From: Draconibacterium sp. | GTDB lineage: Bacteria; Bacteroidota; Bacteroidia; Bacteroidales; Prolixibacteraceae | NCBI GenBank assembly: GCA_016705335.1 | Contig: JADIYN010000056.1 | Coordinates: forward strand, 1-55,414 | DNA length: 55,414 nucleotides | Direction of reading: 5' to 3' | Shown: piece after piece, positions 40,001-49,362 of the stretch | How the letters are laid out: each line of letters begins with the position of its first letter | Numbering within the stretch: position 1 is the stretch's first letter | Notes under the pieces: model-generated | Told to the model about the DNA's origin: nothing | The model's database searches: none | Seen by the model: only the letters and a program-made list of their open reading frames with translations | Translations under genes and position numbers: made by a program

Positions 40001-41242
40001 CTAAAGTTTTTTGAAAACTAAAGTGGCGTTATGACCACCAAAACCAAATGTATTGCTCAAAGCAACATTAACTACCCGTTCTTTGGCAACATTAAAAGTA
40101 AAATCCAGTCTGCTGTCAATTTCCGGGTCGTCGGTAAAATGGTTAATTGTTGGTGGAATAATGCTGTTGTTCATGGCTAAAATACTTGCAAGACCTTCAA
40201 CCGCTCCTGCTGCTCCCAACAAATGGCCAGTCATTGATTTTGTAGAACTGATACTTACTTTGAAAGCATGTTCTCCAAAAGTTTTGATAATGGCCTTTGG
40301 TTCAGCAATATCGCCAAGTGGTGTTGAAGTACCATGAACATTGATATAATCAATATCTTCAGGTTTCAAACCTGCATCTTCGATGGCCCATTTCATTACA
40401 AGGTTTGCACCTCTTCCTTCAGGATCAGGTGCTGTCATATGATATGCGTCAGCCGACATACCACCGCCTGCCATTTCGGCATAAATGGTTGCACCTCTGT
40501 TAATCGCACGATCATATTCCTCGAAAATAAATGCTGCCGCACCTTCACCCATGACAAACCCATCGCGGTCGAGATCAAATGGGCGTGAAGCGGTTTTTGG
40601 ATCATCGTTACGGGTTGAAATTGCTCTCATCGAGTTGAACCCGGCAATACCAGCTTCGTTAACTCCAGCTTCTGAACCTCCGGTAACCATAATATCAGCT
40701 TTGCCTAAGCGAATCAAATTAAATGCTTCGATCATAGCATGTGATGCGGATGCACAGGCAGAAACAGTTGTAAAATTGGGACCCCGAAAGCCGTATTTGA
40801 TGGAGAGTAAACCACCCGCAATATTGGCTATCATTTTTGGGATAAAAAACGGAGAAAATCGTGGCCGTTCCTCTTCAAAGCTTCTTGCTTCTTCGAAAAA
40901 AGTTTGAAGGCCTCCAATACCGGCACCCCAAATTACGCCAACCCTGTCATTATCAGTTTGATCTAAATCCAAACGCGAATCAATTATTGCCTGCTCAGTA
41001 GCTGCGTAAGCAAATTGAGTATATAAATCGTGTTTTCTGATTTCTTTTCTATCGATATACAACCCTGCATCAAAGTTTTTAACTTCACATGCAAATTGGG
41101 TCTTGTGTTTCGATGGATCAAATCTGGTGATGGGACCAGCGCCGCTAACCCCGTTTTTTAAATTATTCCAAAATTCGTCAACGGAATTACCCAAAGGGTT
41201 TACGGTTCCTACTCCAGTTATTACTACCCGTTTTAATTCCAT
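40001..41242 (-). CDS. fabF: Beta-ketoacyl-ACP synthase II (FabF)
   Basis: The protein has 413 residues, full length for KAS II. The thiolase fold carries the catalytic Cys in 'TVSACASASHAM', His in 'NVHGTSTPLGD' and His in 'STKSMTGHLLGAAG', plus the closing 'SNTFGFGGHNATL' motif. FabF condenses malonyl-ACP with acyl-ACP in type II fatty acid synthesis in the cytoplasm. It follows acpP by 21 bases and precedes rnc, so the three form an operon. Confidence 0.97.
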   Translation of the reverse strand: MELKRVVITGVGTVNPLGNSVDEFWNNLKNGVSGAGPITRFDPSKHKTQFACEVKNFDAGLYIDRKEIRKHDLYTQFAYAATEQAIIDSRLDLDQTDNDRVGVIWGAGIGGLQTFFEEARSFEEERPRFSPFFIPKMIANIAGGLLSIKYGFRGPNFTTVSACASASHAMIEAFNLIRLGKADIMVTGGSEAGVNEAGIAGFNSMRAISTRNDDPKTASRPFDLDRDGFVMGEGAAAFIFEEYDRAINRGATIYAEMAGGGMSADAYHMTAPDPEGRGANLVMKWAIEDAGLKPEDIDYINVHGTSTPLGDIAEPKAIIKTFGEHAFKVSISSTKSMTGHLLGAAGAVEGLASILAMNNSIIPPTINHFTDDPEIDSRLDFTFNVAKERVVNVALSNTFGFGGHNATLVFKKL

Positions 41243-41263
41243 AAATGAAATTTCTGATTTTAA

Positions 41264-41500
41264 TTACTTAATTGCCGATTCGATATGGGCAATTGCTTCT
41301 CCTACTGTTGAAATTTTTTCTGCTTCATCATCAGGAATTGCAAGATCAAATTCTTTTTCAAATTCCATAATTAATTCAACAGTGTCAAGTGAATCGGCAC
41401 CCAAATCGTTTGTGAACGATGCTCCGTTTACTACTTCACTTTCATCAACACCTAATTTATCAACGATAATAGCTTTAACTTTTGCTGCAACGTCTGACAT
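41264..41500 (-). CDS. acpP: Acyl carrier protein
   Basis: The protein has 78 residues, highly acidic, with the phosphopantetheine attachment site 'LGADSLDTVELIMEFE' (Ser36-37 region). It carries growing acyl chains for fatty acid synthesis and for lipid A and phospholipid assembly. It is first in the acpP-fabF-rnc operon and divergent from purN. Confidence 0.97.
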   Translation of the reverse strand: MSDVAAKVKAIIVDKLGVDESEVVNGASFTNDLGADSLDTVELIMEFEKEFDLAIPDDEAEKISTVGEAIAHIESAIK

Positions 41501-41549
41501 AATTGTAATTTTTAATTAATACTTAATTTTGTTTTCAAATAATTCGGTG

Positions 41550-41581
41550 CAAAGTAATACATTTACAATGTATATCTCAAA
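41550..41581 (-). promoter_or_regulatory. Probable promoter of the acpP-fabF-rnc operon
   Basis: On the minus strand a TTTG (41581-41578) is followed, after 20 bases, by TTACTTTG (41557-41550). This is one mismatch from TAnnTTTG. The spacing fits the Bacteroidota -33/-7 promoter and leaves a leader of roughly 45 bases before the acpP ATG. Confidence 0.45.
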
Positions 41582-41634
41582 GAAAAAAAATAAAAAAGAT
41601 GTTATGGTACTACCAATCATAAGATTCAAACCGT

Positions 41635-41642
41635 TAGATTTG
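41635..41642 (+). promoter_or_regulatory. Probable -7 box for purN
   Basis: TAGATTTG matches TAnnTTTG, 42 bases before the purN ATG. No -33 TTTG is seen at standard spacing. Confidence 0.4.
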
Positions 41643-41684
41643 AACATATTATTCAATTATTCCAGTTGTTAATTTATTGTTAAA

Positions 41685-42257
41685 ATGAAAGTTAAAAAAA
41701 TAGCTTTGTTTGCTTCGGGAACGGGCACAAATGTACAAAATATTATCGAGTATTTTTCAGGTAATGAACAAGTTATAGTTGATTCTGTTTGGTCGAACAA
41801 CCCTGTTGCATTTGCTTTGGAACGTGCGAAACGGTTTGATATAGAAGCTTTCGTTTTTACAAAAGATGAATTTGTAACTACCAATAAAGTAGCTGAAGAG
41901 CTTAAAAAAAGAAGTATTGATTTAATAGTTCTTGCAGGGTTTCTTTGGTTGATTCCGGTAAATTTGATTCAAAATTTTACTATTGTTAATATACATCCGG
42001 CACTTTTACCAAAATATGGCGGCAGAGGTATGTACGGAATGAAAGTTCATCAGACAGTTGTTGATAATAGGGAAAAAGAATCAGGAATTACGATTCATTA
42101 TGTTAATGAAAAATATGATGAGGGTAAAATTATTTTTCAGGCTAAATGTGAAATTTTATCCACAGATTGTGCAAATGATGTTGCTTTAAAGGTACACGAA
42201 TTGGAATACAGATACTTTCCGGAAATAATTGAAAAGGTTTTATTGGGGAAAAACTAA
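41685..42257 (+). CDS. purN: Phosphoribosylglycinamide formyltransferase
   Basis: The protein has 190 residues, normal for PurN. It starts 'KKIALFASGTGTN', the GAR-binding loop. 'VNIHPALLPKYGGRGMYG' holds the catalytic Asn and His. 'DEGKIIFQAK' carries the catalytic Asp. The enzyme adds a formyl group from 10-formyl-THF to GAR in purine synthesis. It is divergent from acpP, an arrangement seen in other Bacteroidota. The frame is intact. Confidence 0.95.
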   Translation: MKVKKIALFASGTGTNVQNIIEYFSGNEQVIVDSVWSNNPVAFALERAKRFDIEAFVFTKDEFVTTNKVAEELKKRSIDLIVLAGFLWLIPVNLIQNFTIVNIHPALLPKYGGRGMYGMKVHQTVVDNREKESGITIHYVNEKYDEGKIIFQAKCEILSTDCANDVALKVHELEYRYFPEIIEKVLLGKN

Positions 42258-42403
42258 TCTGCGGAACACTGGTTTTCTTCTATCTTTAAAAATCTTGAAC
42301 TGTTTTAGGTCATTTATGGTGCTTCGCTGGTTAATAAAGATTACAATTTAACAATTGGTGTTAAATAATGTTAAGCCCAGAAATCAAGGCTATTCAATAA
42401 AAT

Positions 42404-42411
42404 TATCTTTG
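42404..42411 (+). promoter_or_regulatory. Possible -7 box directly at the histidine kinase start
   Basis: TATCTTTG matches TAnnTTTG but lies only four bases before the ATG at 42416. Transcription would then begin at or just after that ATG, which would mean a leaderless message or a true start at the next Met (42428). Confidence 0.3.
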
Positions 42412-42415
42412 CTGC

Positions 42416-43983
42416 ATGAGTCGAAAAATGCTTATAACCTTAATAGTTTTGTTGGTTTTTGTTCTTACTGGTTTGATATTGGTTCAAATTAAAATGATTA
42501 AAACCGCTTCTGATATCAGGGAAGAACAATTTAACCAAAGGGTGAAAAATGTTCTGTATGATATATCTGTTTTTTTGGATCAGAAAGAGGCGAACTTAGC
42601 CCGAAACAGTGCACGTACAAATCAATTGCCCGGACCCGGTGTGTCATCCGAAAAATTTAATATTTTCCCGAACAACAGTAAAAGTAGTATTTCACTTAGT
42701 ATTAGTTCTCAATATTCTCAAAATGGAATATTACAGGAATACCAGGGGGAAATTCAATTTAGTGTTCCGGATACTTCAAGCGCAGACCGAAACGGGACAC
42801 AGGTTGAAAATGGAGTATTACTTGGTATTGAAAGTTTGGTGGAATATCGGAAGAACCAGGAACAAAGGAGAAAACAGTGGCTAAATGATATTAACTGGTA
42901 TCAGAATTATAAAATATTTTGGAAGAAAGGCCAATACGTGAGAGAATTGATTCAATTGTTTTGAATGAAGTACTGGCATATGCATTTGGTGAAAGCGGAA
43001 TTAATCTTGAATATAAATATGCAATAAAAAACTCAAACCTTGGTAAAGATAAAATGGTGATGGGAGATGCAGGTTTTAATCCAGGAAGAAGAAAAGTATA
43101 TAACCAGCCACTTTTTCAAAAAGATCAAAGTGGTGCAAAACCAAATTACCTTTATGTTTATTTTCCCAAACGGTCGGGCTATCTTTTGCGTGAAACTGGT
43201 TTTACAATTATTCCTACTGTAATTTTAACTGCTTTTTTGATCGCGATTTTTGTATATACAATTATGGTTATTTTTAAGCAAAAGAAGTTGTCGATGATAA
43301 AAAATGACTTTATTAATAATATGACCCATGAACTGAAAACTCCAATTTCAACAATTTCATTGGCAAGTCAAATGCTTGAAGACGGAAGTATTACAAACAC
43401 GCCACAAACCATTGAGCATATTTCCCGGGTTATTAATCAGGAAAGTAAACGACTTAGTTATTAGGTTGAGAAAGTGCTTCAAATGGCCGTTTTTAATGAA
43501 GGCAAATTGAAATTCAAGTTTAAGGAATTTGATGTGAATAAAATGATTGACACAGTTGCAGCAAATTTTGAACTTCGTGTTAAAAACAAAAACGGAGTTT
43601 TGATCACACAAAAACTTGCCGAAAAACCAATCATCAACGGAGACGAAGTTCATATTACAAATGTAATTTTCAACCTGCTTGATAATGCGGTTAAATACAG
43701 CAATGATTCTCCTGAAATAAAAATTACAACAGAAAACAGAAAAGGAGAATTGCTGATCTCAGTGCAGGATAAAGGAATTGGGATTTCCAAAGAACACCAT
43801 TCGCAAATTTTTGACAGGTTTTATCGTGTGCCAACCGGCAATATTCATAACGTGAAAGGGTTTGGCTTGGGACTGAGTTATGTTAAGAAAATAATAGATT
43901 CACATAACGCAAAAATAAAAGTTGAAAGTGTAATAAATAAAGGAACAAAATTTACAATTTTATTCCCACAAATAAATAATTAA
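42416..43983 (+). CDS. Sensor histidine kinase, RprX-like, frame-broken
   Basis: About 522 residues after repair. TM1 is at about 5-25, followed by a periplasmic region of some 230 residues. TM2 is 'IPTVILTAFLIAIFVYTIMV', then HisKA with 'FINNMTHELKTPISTISL' (phospho-His), and HATPase_c with 'NLLDNAVKYSNDSP' (N box), 'GIGISKEHHSQIFDRFYR' and 'GFGLGLSYVKKII'. Breaks: one indel near 42913 (A4/T4 context; restored 'EERPIRERIDSIVLNEVL'), and an in-frame TAG at 43462-43464 where 'RLSY(L/M)VEKVLQMAVF' is expected. The response regulator follows after two bases, so the pair forms an operon. The signal sensed is unknown. Confidence 0.82.
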
Positions 43984-43985
43984 CC

Positions 43986-44675
43986 ATGGAACAAAAAACA
44001 AAATTATTACTTGCAGAAGACGATGAGAATTTAGGATTATTATTAAAAGAGTATTTGGTGGCAAAAGGTTACGATGCAAATTTATATCCTGATGGCGAAG
44101 CTGCATACAAAGGATTTATGCGTGAACATTATGATATTTGCATACTCGACATTATGATGCCAAAAAAAGATGGATTTACTCTGGCAAAAGACATTCGGGT
44201 TGTTAATCCCGATATTCCGGTTATTTTCCTAACTGCCAAAAACATGAAAGAAGATGTGCTGGAAGGTTTTAAACTGGGTGCTGATGACTATATCACCAAA
44301 CCATTTAGCATGGAAGAATTAATCATGCGAATTGAAGCAATACTCCGGCGTACTTCGCAGGAAAATCAAGCTAATTCGCAACCAGTTTTTACACTGGGGA
44401 TTTATACTTTTGATACAAGGAAACAAACTCTGGCACATGGAGATGAAGTCGTGAAGCTAACTACAAAAGAATCGGATTTGCTGAAACTGCTTTGCCAAAA
44501 TGCCAATAAAATTCTGGAAAGAAACTATGCTTTACGGTCAATTTGGATTGATGACAATTATTTTAATGCACGGAGTATGGATGTTTATATCACCAAACTT
44601 CGAAAACATTTAAAAGATGAACCAACAGTTGAAATTATTAATGTCCACGGGAAAGGTTATAAACTAATAATGTGA
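43986..44675 (+). CDS. OmpR-family response regulator, RprY-like
   Basis: The protein has 229 residues. The receiver domain (1-120) has 'LAEDDENLG', the phospho-acceptor Asp in 'DICILDIMMPKKDGF', and the 'FLTAK' and 'ADDYITKPF' motifs. The winged-helix DNA-binding domain (about 130-229) ends with 'MDVYITKLRKHLKDE' and 'NVHGKGYKLIM'. It is paired with the upstream kinase (two-base gap). The pair resembles RprX/RprY of Bacteroidota. Targets are unknown. The bidirectional terminator at 44738-44780 follows. Confidence 0.92.
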   Translation: MEQKTKLLLAEDDENLGLLLKEYLVAKGYDANLYPDGEAAYKGFMREHYDICILDIMMPKKDGFTLAKDIRVVNPDIPVIFLTAKNMKEDVLEGFKLGADDYITKPFSMEELIMRIEAILRRTSQENQANSQPVFTLGIYTFDTRKQTLAHGDEVVKLTTKESDLLKLLCQNANKILERNYALRSIWIDDNYFNARSMDVYITKLRKHLKDEPTVEIINVHGKGYKLIM

Positions 44676-44737
44676 CAGTAGTTGAACTTTCCTTAGACCG
44701 GTCATATGGGATTTGAATTTTTCGGTTCGACATTGTT

Positions 44738-44780
44738 GAAAAGCGGGAATCTTTTCAATATTAAAAGATTCCCGCTTTTC
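44738..44780. terminator. Bidirectional terminator between the response regulator and lepA
   Basis: A perfect 18-bp stem (44738-44755 with 44763-44780) surrounds a 7-base loop and is flanked by A/T runs on both sides. It sits between two convergent genes and would stop both transcripts. Confidence 0.9.
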
Positions 44781-44793
44781 TTTGATTATCAAA

Positions 44794-46581
44794 CTAGTCA
44801 AGTTTCAATACTGCCAGAAATGCTTTTTGGGGAACTTCAACATTTCCGATTTGCTTCATCCGTTTTTTACCCTTTTTCTGTTTTTCGAGCAATTTACGTT
44901 TACGGGTTATATCACCACCATAACATTTTGCAGTAACATCTTTCTTACGGCTTTCACTGTTTCACGTGCAATAATTTTAGCCCCGATTGCTGCCTGAATT
45001 GCAATGTCGAATTGTTGCCTTGGAATCAGTTCTTTCAGTTTTTCGCACATCCGCCGACCAAAATTATAAGCATTGTCGAAATGAATTAATGTTGAAAGTG
45101 CATCAACCATTTCTCCATTTAGAAGAATATCTAATCTAACCAATTTAGCTGGTTTATAGCCGCTTATGTGATAGTCGAAGGAAGCGTATCCTCTCGAAAT
45201 GCTTTTCAACTTATCATAAAAATCAAATACAATTTCACCTAAAGGTAAATTGAAAACCAGTTCAGCACGTTCTGCAGTGAGATAATGTTGATTTACAAGT
45301 GTACCTCTTTTATCGAGGCACAAACTCATAATTTGGCCAATATATTCAGAAGCAGTTATAATATTTGCACGAATATAAGGTTCATCAATTTCGTCAATTG
45401 TTGTGGCAGCAGGCATTCCCAGAGGGGTTGTAAACAGTTACAGAAGATCCGTCAGTTAAATGAACAAGATATGAAACGTTTGGTACTGTTGTAATTACAT
45501 TCATGTCAAATTCACGCTCCAGCCGTTCCTGGATAATCTCCATATGCAGCAAACCCAAAAATCCACATCGAAATCCAAAACCAAGTGCCGCCGATGATTC
45601 AGGCTCAAAAGTCAGTGAAGCATCGTTTAACTGAAGTTTATCCATTGCGTTTCTTAAATCCTCATAATCGTCTGAATCAATTGGGTAAATACCTGCAAAT
45701 ACCATTGGTTTCACTTCTTCAAAACCATCAATCCTGCTTTCACATGGGTTTTTTACGTGTGTAATAGTATCCCCAACTTTCACCTCTTTTGCAGTTTTTA
45801 TTCCCGAAATAATATATCCAACATCACCTGTTGTAAGCGTTTCGCGAGGTGACAATCCTAATTTCAGAACTCCAACTTCATCGGCAAGATATTCTTTTTT
45901 GGTTGCCATGAATTTTACCAAATCTCTTTTCCTGATTTCACCATTCACAATTTTGAAATAAGCAATAATCCCTCTGAATGAATTAAAAACAGAATCAAAA
46001 ATAAAGGCTTGCAACGGTGCTTCAGGGTTGCCTTTTGGCTCCGGCACTTTTCTTATAATACGATCAAGAATAGTTTCAATACCCATTCCGGTTTTTCCGC
46101 TGGCATGTATAATATCTTCATGATCACAACCAACCAGATCAATAATTTGCTCTTCAACAACTTCGGGCATCGCATTTTCCAGATCCATTTTGTTCAGAAC
46201 CGGAATAATTTCAAGGTTATTTTCGATTGCCAGGTATAAATTTGAAATTGTTTGTGCCTGAATTCCCTGAGTTGCATCAATAATTAACAATGCACCTTCG
46301 CAAGCGGCAATCGAACGCGATACTTCGTATGAAAAATCAACATGGCCGGGTGTGTCAATCAGGTTTAGTTTGTATTGTGTCCCTTCATGCAAATAATCCA
46401 TCTGAATTGCATGGCTTTTAATCGTTATCCCACGTTCCTGTTCCAGTTCCATGTCATCGAGTACCTGAGCATGCATATCTCTTTCACCAATTGTATGGGT
46501 AAATTCGAGCAGTCTGTCAGCTAATGTACTTTTTCCGTGGTCGATATGAGCGATAATGCAAAAATTACGAATGTTGTTCAT
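44794..46581 (-). CDS. lepA: Elongation factor 4 (LepA), two compensating indels
   Basis: The locus is 596 codons, exactly LepA size. The G domain has 'AHIDHGKSTLADR', 'DTPGHVDFSYEVSRS' and 'VLNKMDLE'. Later domains include 'GFRCGFLGLLHMEII', and the LepA-specific C-terminus is recovered as 'KCYGGDITRKRKLLEKQK' and '..VPQKAFLAVLKLD'. The frame breaks twice: an extra A near 45417 (restored 'NPSGMPAATTIDEIDEPY') and a missing G near 44955 (restored 'AVRKDVTAKCYGGD'). LepA is a translational GTPase that acts on the ribosome. Open pieces are 46581-about 45417, 45416-about 44955 and about 44955-44794. The compensating indels in such a conserved gene argue for consensus error rather than pseudogenisation. 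Confidence 0.93.
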
Positions 46582-46630
46582 TTATTTAATGTTACGTACT
46601 GTTTGTTTTTATTGTTTTCTGAATTTTTGG

Positions 46631-46638
46631 CAAATATA
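46631..46638 (-). promoter_or_regulatory. Probable -7 box for lepA
   Basis: The minus strand reads TATATTTG here, an exact TAnnTTTG, 49 bases before the lepA ATG. No TTTG -33 box is visible at 17-23 bases further up. Confidence 0.4.
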
Positions 46639-46719
46639 TCTATTTTTTAAGATTTTGTATTTTGTTGAAAATCAATCGAATTTGTGAATTTTTGTTAAAA
46701 TAGAATGCCATTTTAATTT

Positions 46720-46880
46720 TTGGCATATTGTTTGTATAATGTTATGTGGAATATTTATTGTAACAAAAATAGTTACGATAAAGAAAGTAAAAGATACTTC
46801 GCAGCATCAGGCTGCATTTTTCATAAGTTTGGTTTAGTTAGGTTAAGTTTGAATCCCGGGGTGTTGACCCCGGGATTTTT
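46720..46880 (+). ncRNA. Candidate small RNA ending in a strong terminator
   Basis: No coding gene lies upstream of the terminator at 46852-46882 on the plus strand, yet it is strong. A second hairpin (gcagc/gctgc, 46801-46815, followed by ATTTTTC) precedes it. A short plus-strand transcript starting somewhere in 46600-46790 would explain both. The start and identity are unknown, and no known RNA family is recognised. Confidence 0.25.
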
Positions 46881-46882
46881 CA
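46852..46882 (+). terminator. Strong rho-independent terminator with no upstream gene
   Basis: The 11-bp stem aatcccggggt/accccgggatt (46852-46862 with 46867-46877) with a 4-base loop gttg is followed by TTTTTC. The nearest plus-strand gene upstream is the response regulator, 2 kb away and already terminated at 44738-44780. Confidence 0.8.
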
Positions 46883-47193
46883 TTTTATTATTTCAGTATT
46901 TTAAAATCCATTGACTTTTTTAAATTTTTTAATCTGTCGAATATTAATTCAATGAATTGATATTGAGTTTACTATAAATTTTTTATTTAAAACTTCAAAT
47001 TTTATTACATGTACAAGAATGGGGTTGTAAATTATCAAGCCTGTTTTAAATGATTTGATCAAACCAAAATATTTAATGTTCAAAATTATTTTATTTAAAG
47101 AATTCGGCAGGGAAAATATAAAATTGAATATTTGGTTTACCTGTATATTGTAGAATGAATAAATTTTGCAATTTTTATAAGAAAAATAATACG

Positions 47194-48481
47194 ATGAAAC
47201 GATTTATTCTTTTACTTGTCTTATTCTTTTACAGGAATATCAGCGCAAACCAAATCCCTGCAGAAATCACCTCTTTTATCTGAGGCAAGTCCTGAATCCG
47301 TTGGCATTTCTCCGGAAAGACTTGCGCGCATCGACCGTATGTGCGAAGAAGAAGTTGCCAATGGAAACCTTCCGGGAATTGTTTCCCTGGTTGCCCGAAA
47401 TGGCAAAATTGTACTCTGGAAAGCCTATGGAATGGCTGAAAATCAAACCGGAAGAAAAATGGAACGCGATGCCATTTTTCGCATTGCATCACAATCAAAA
47501 GCAATTACAGCTACTGCTGTGATGATGTTGTGGGAAGAAGGTAAATTCAGGTTAGACGATCCAATCTCAAAATATATTCCTGAATTTAAAAACCAGCAGG
47601 TACTTAAGTCATTTCAATACAGTGATACAACATGGACCGGCGAACCGGTAAAATCGGAAATTACGATCCGCCATTTGCTAACGCATACTTCCGGCATTGG
47701 ATACGGTATTATTGACAGTGATGAGCGATTTAAAATGATTTATCAAAAAGCAGGAGTTACTGATTTGTTTACCACTGAAAAAATTACAATTGCCGAAAGT
47801 GTAAAAAAGCTTGCAAAACTGCCACTTCATTTTAGTCCTGGCGAAAAATATTCATACAGCGAAGGACTTGATGTACTTGGTTATTTTATCGAAGTGGTTT
47901 CGGGAATGCCTTTTGATAAGTTTCTGCAAACCCACATTTTCGATCCGCTTGGGATGAATGATACACGTTTTTATTTTCCTGATGACAGGGCTGCACGTTT
48001 AGTTGCCGTTCAGCATAAAGTTGACGAACAATGGAAGAAATATCCTGTAACTTTTTACGATACTGATTACCCCGTGAAAGGAGCAAAATCCTTCTTTTCA
48101 GGAGGTGCCGGACTTTCAAGTACAGTAAAAGATTATGCTACTTTTTTGCAAATGTATTTGAATGAAGGAGAATACAATGGCGTTCGGATTTTAAGCAGAA
48201 CAACTGTTCAGAGTATTATGGGAAATCAAACAGGGGCCTTATTTGGCGGACCTGAAAGATTTTACGGGTTGGCATTCGGAGTACTTTCACCGGAAGGACA
48301 AGATAAAGGTGGACAGGGAAGTGCAGGAACATTCGATTGGGGTGGTTACTTCAATACATCTTACTTCGCCGCCCCAAAAGAAAACGTTATTGGCCTCATT
48401 TTTAAACAAACACAAGGCCCGGTTAACGACGAAACCGGCTGGAAATTCAGACAACTGGTTTTTCAGACAATTGATGATTAA
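47194..48481 (+). CDS. Secreted serine hydrolase, beta-lactamase/class C (S12) family
   Basis: 428 residues after removing one extra T in the 'ttctttt' run near 47231. This joins ATG 47194 (signal 'MKRFILLLVLFF') to the body as '..FFTGISAQT'. The S-x-x-K catalytic motif is 'SQSK' in 'FRIASQSKAITATAVMMLWEEG'. The Tyr motif is near 'YSYSEGLDVLGYFIE', and the third-motif region is 'GTFDWGGYFN'. The family includes class C beta-lactamases, D-peptidases and esterases; the real substrate is unknown, and I do not infer antibiotic resistance. deoC follows after 11 bases, so they are probably cotranscribed. Confidence 0.85.
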
Positions 48482-48492
48482 ATATAAAAAAA

Positions 48493-49206
48493 ATGAACAA
48501 AGTAAAAGAACTCGCAAAAATGATTGACCACTCCATTCTTCATCCAACAATGACAGATGAGGATTTAAAACGGGAGTGCGCTGTTGCCGCAAAATATGAT
48601 GTTGCTTCGGTTTGTGTAAAACCTTATGCCGTAAAACAAGCGGTTGAACTGTTAAAAGGAACTGATGTTTTAGTGGGCTGTGTGATCGGATTTCCTGCCG
48701 GTAATTCGGCAATCGAAGTTAAAGTTTTTGAAGCTGATCTTGCTTGTAAAGATGGAGCTGTTGAAATTGATATGGTTATAAATGTTGCAAAAGCCTTGCA
48801 GGGCGACTGGGATTATATTGAAAAAGAAATTGGTGCTATAACCGAAACCTGTCATAAAAACAAGGCAATTGTTAAAGTTATTTTCGAAACCGATTACGTA
48901 ATCCGAAAAGAAGATATTATTAAATTGTGTGAAATTTGCACAAAAGTGGGAACTGATTATGTGAAAACTTCATCGGGTTTTGGATTTGTGAAACAGCCAA
49001 ATGGTGACTACAATTACATTGGTGCAACCATCGAAAACCTGAAATTAATGAAGGCCAGCAGCGGCCCAAAAGTTAAGGTAAAAGCTGCGGGCGGAGTTCG
49101 TTCTTTAGATGGATTATTGGCAGTGCAGGAAGCAGGCTGTGAACGTTGCGGAGCCACTGCAACCGTCACAATTTTGGAAGATGCCAAAAAACGATTTGGC
49201 AGTTAG
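48493..49206 (+). CDS. deoC: Deoxyribose-phosphate aldolase
   Basis: The protein has 237 residues. The TIM barrel has 'MIDHSILHPTMTDED' at the start, 'SVCVKPYAVKQA', 'VGCVIGFPAGN', the Schiff-base Lys in 'DYVKTSSGFGF', and the second catalytic Lys in 'KVKAAGGVRSLDG'. The enzyme splits 2-deoxyribose-5-phosphate to acetaldehyde and glyceraldehyde-3-phosphate in the cytoplasm. The next genes are a sugar transporter and ribokinase, so it fits a deoxynucleoside or (deoxy)ribose catabolic operon. Confidence 0.95.
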   Translation: MNKVKELAKMIDHSILHPTMTDEDLKRECAVAAKYDVASVCVKPYAVKQAVELLKGTDVLVGCVIGFPAGNSAIEVKVFEADLACKDGAVEIDMVINVAKALQGDWDYIEKEIGAITETCHKNKAIVKVIFETDYVIRKEDIIKLCEICTKVGTDYVKTSSGFGFVKQPNGDYNYIGATIENLKLMKASSGPKVKVKAAGGVRSLDGLLAVQEAGCERCGATATVTILEDAKKRFGS

Positions 49207-49242
49207 AAAATATCATATTGAAATACACAACTTTGCTGGAAA

Positions 49243-49285
49243 TTTGTCCCCTTGCAAAGGGGGACGAGCGAAGCGGAGGAGGTAA
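49243..49285 (+). repeat. Intergenic C-rich/G-rich hairpin element, copy 3 (variant)
   Basis: 'gtccccttgcaaagggggac' forms a hairpin followed by 'gagcgaagcggaggaggt' and an A-rich tail. The layout resembles the elements at 19886 and 22107 (C-rich arm, G-rich arm, second purine-rich arm), though the sequence is less close. It lies in the gap between deoC and the transporter gene. Confidence 0.4.
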
Positions 49286-49362
49286 AAAACATAACAAATG
49301 CGGTTCGGAATTCGAATCATCCACATTAAACTTTAAAATAAACAACTTTAAACTAAAAACTT

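Larger units (their letters stand above)
46582..47193. other. Long AT-rich intergenic region, no protein gene seen
   Basis: 612 bases between divergent lepA and the serine hydrolase. It contains a lepA-side -7-like box, two consecutive hairpins (46801-46820 and 46852-46877) and otherwise AT-rich sequence. The open frame 46720-46914 has no codon bias or start signal and reads through the terminator-like hairpin, so I do not treat it as coding. Confidence 0.5.

Noticed and set aside
46720..46914. 64-residue ORF in the lepA/serine hydrolase gap
   Set aside because: It reads through a strong terminator hairpin, lacks codon bias and resembles nothing.
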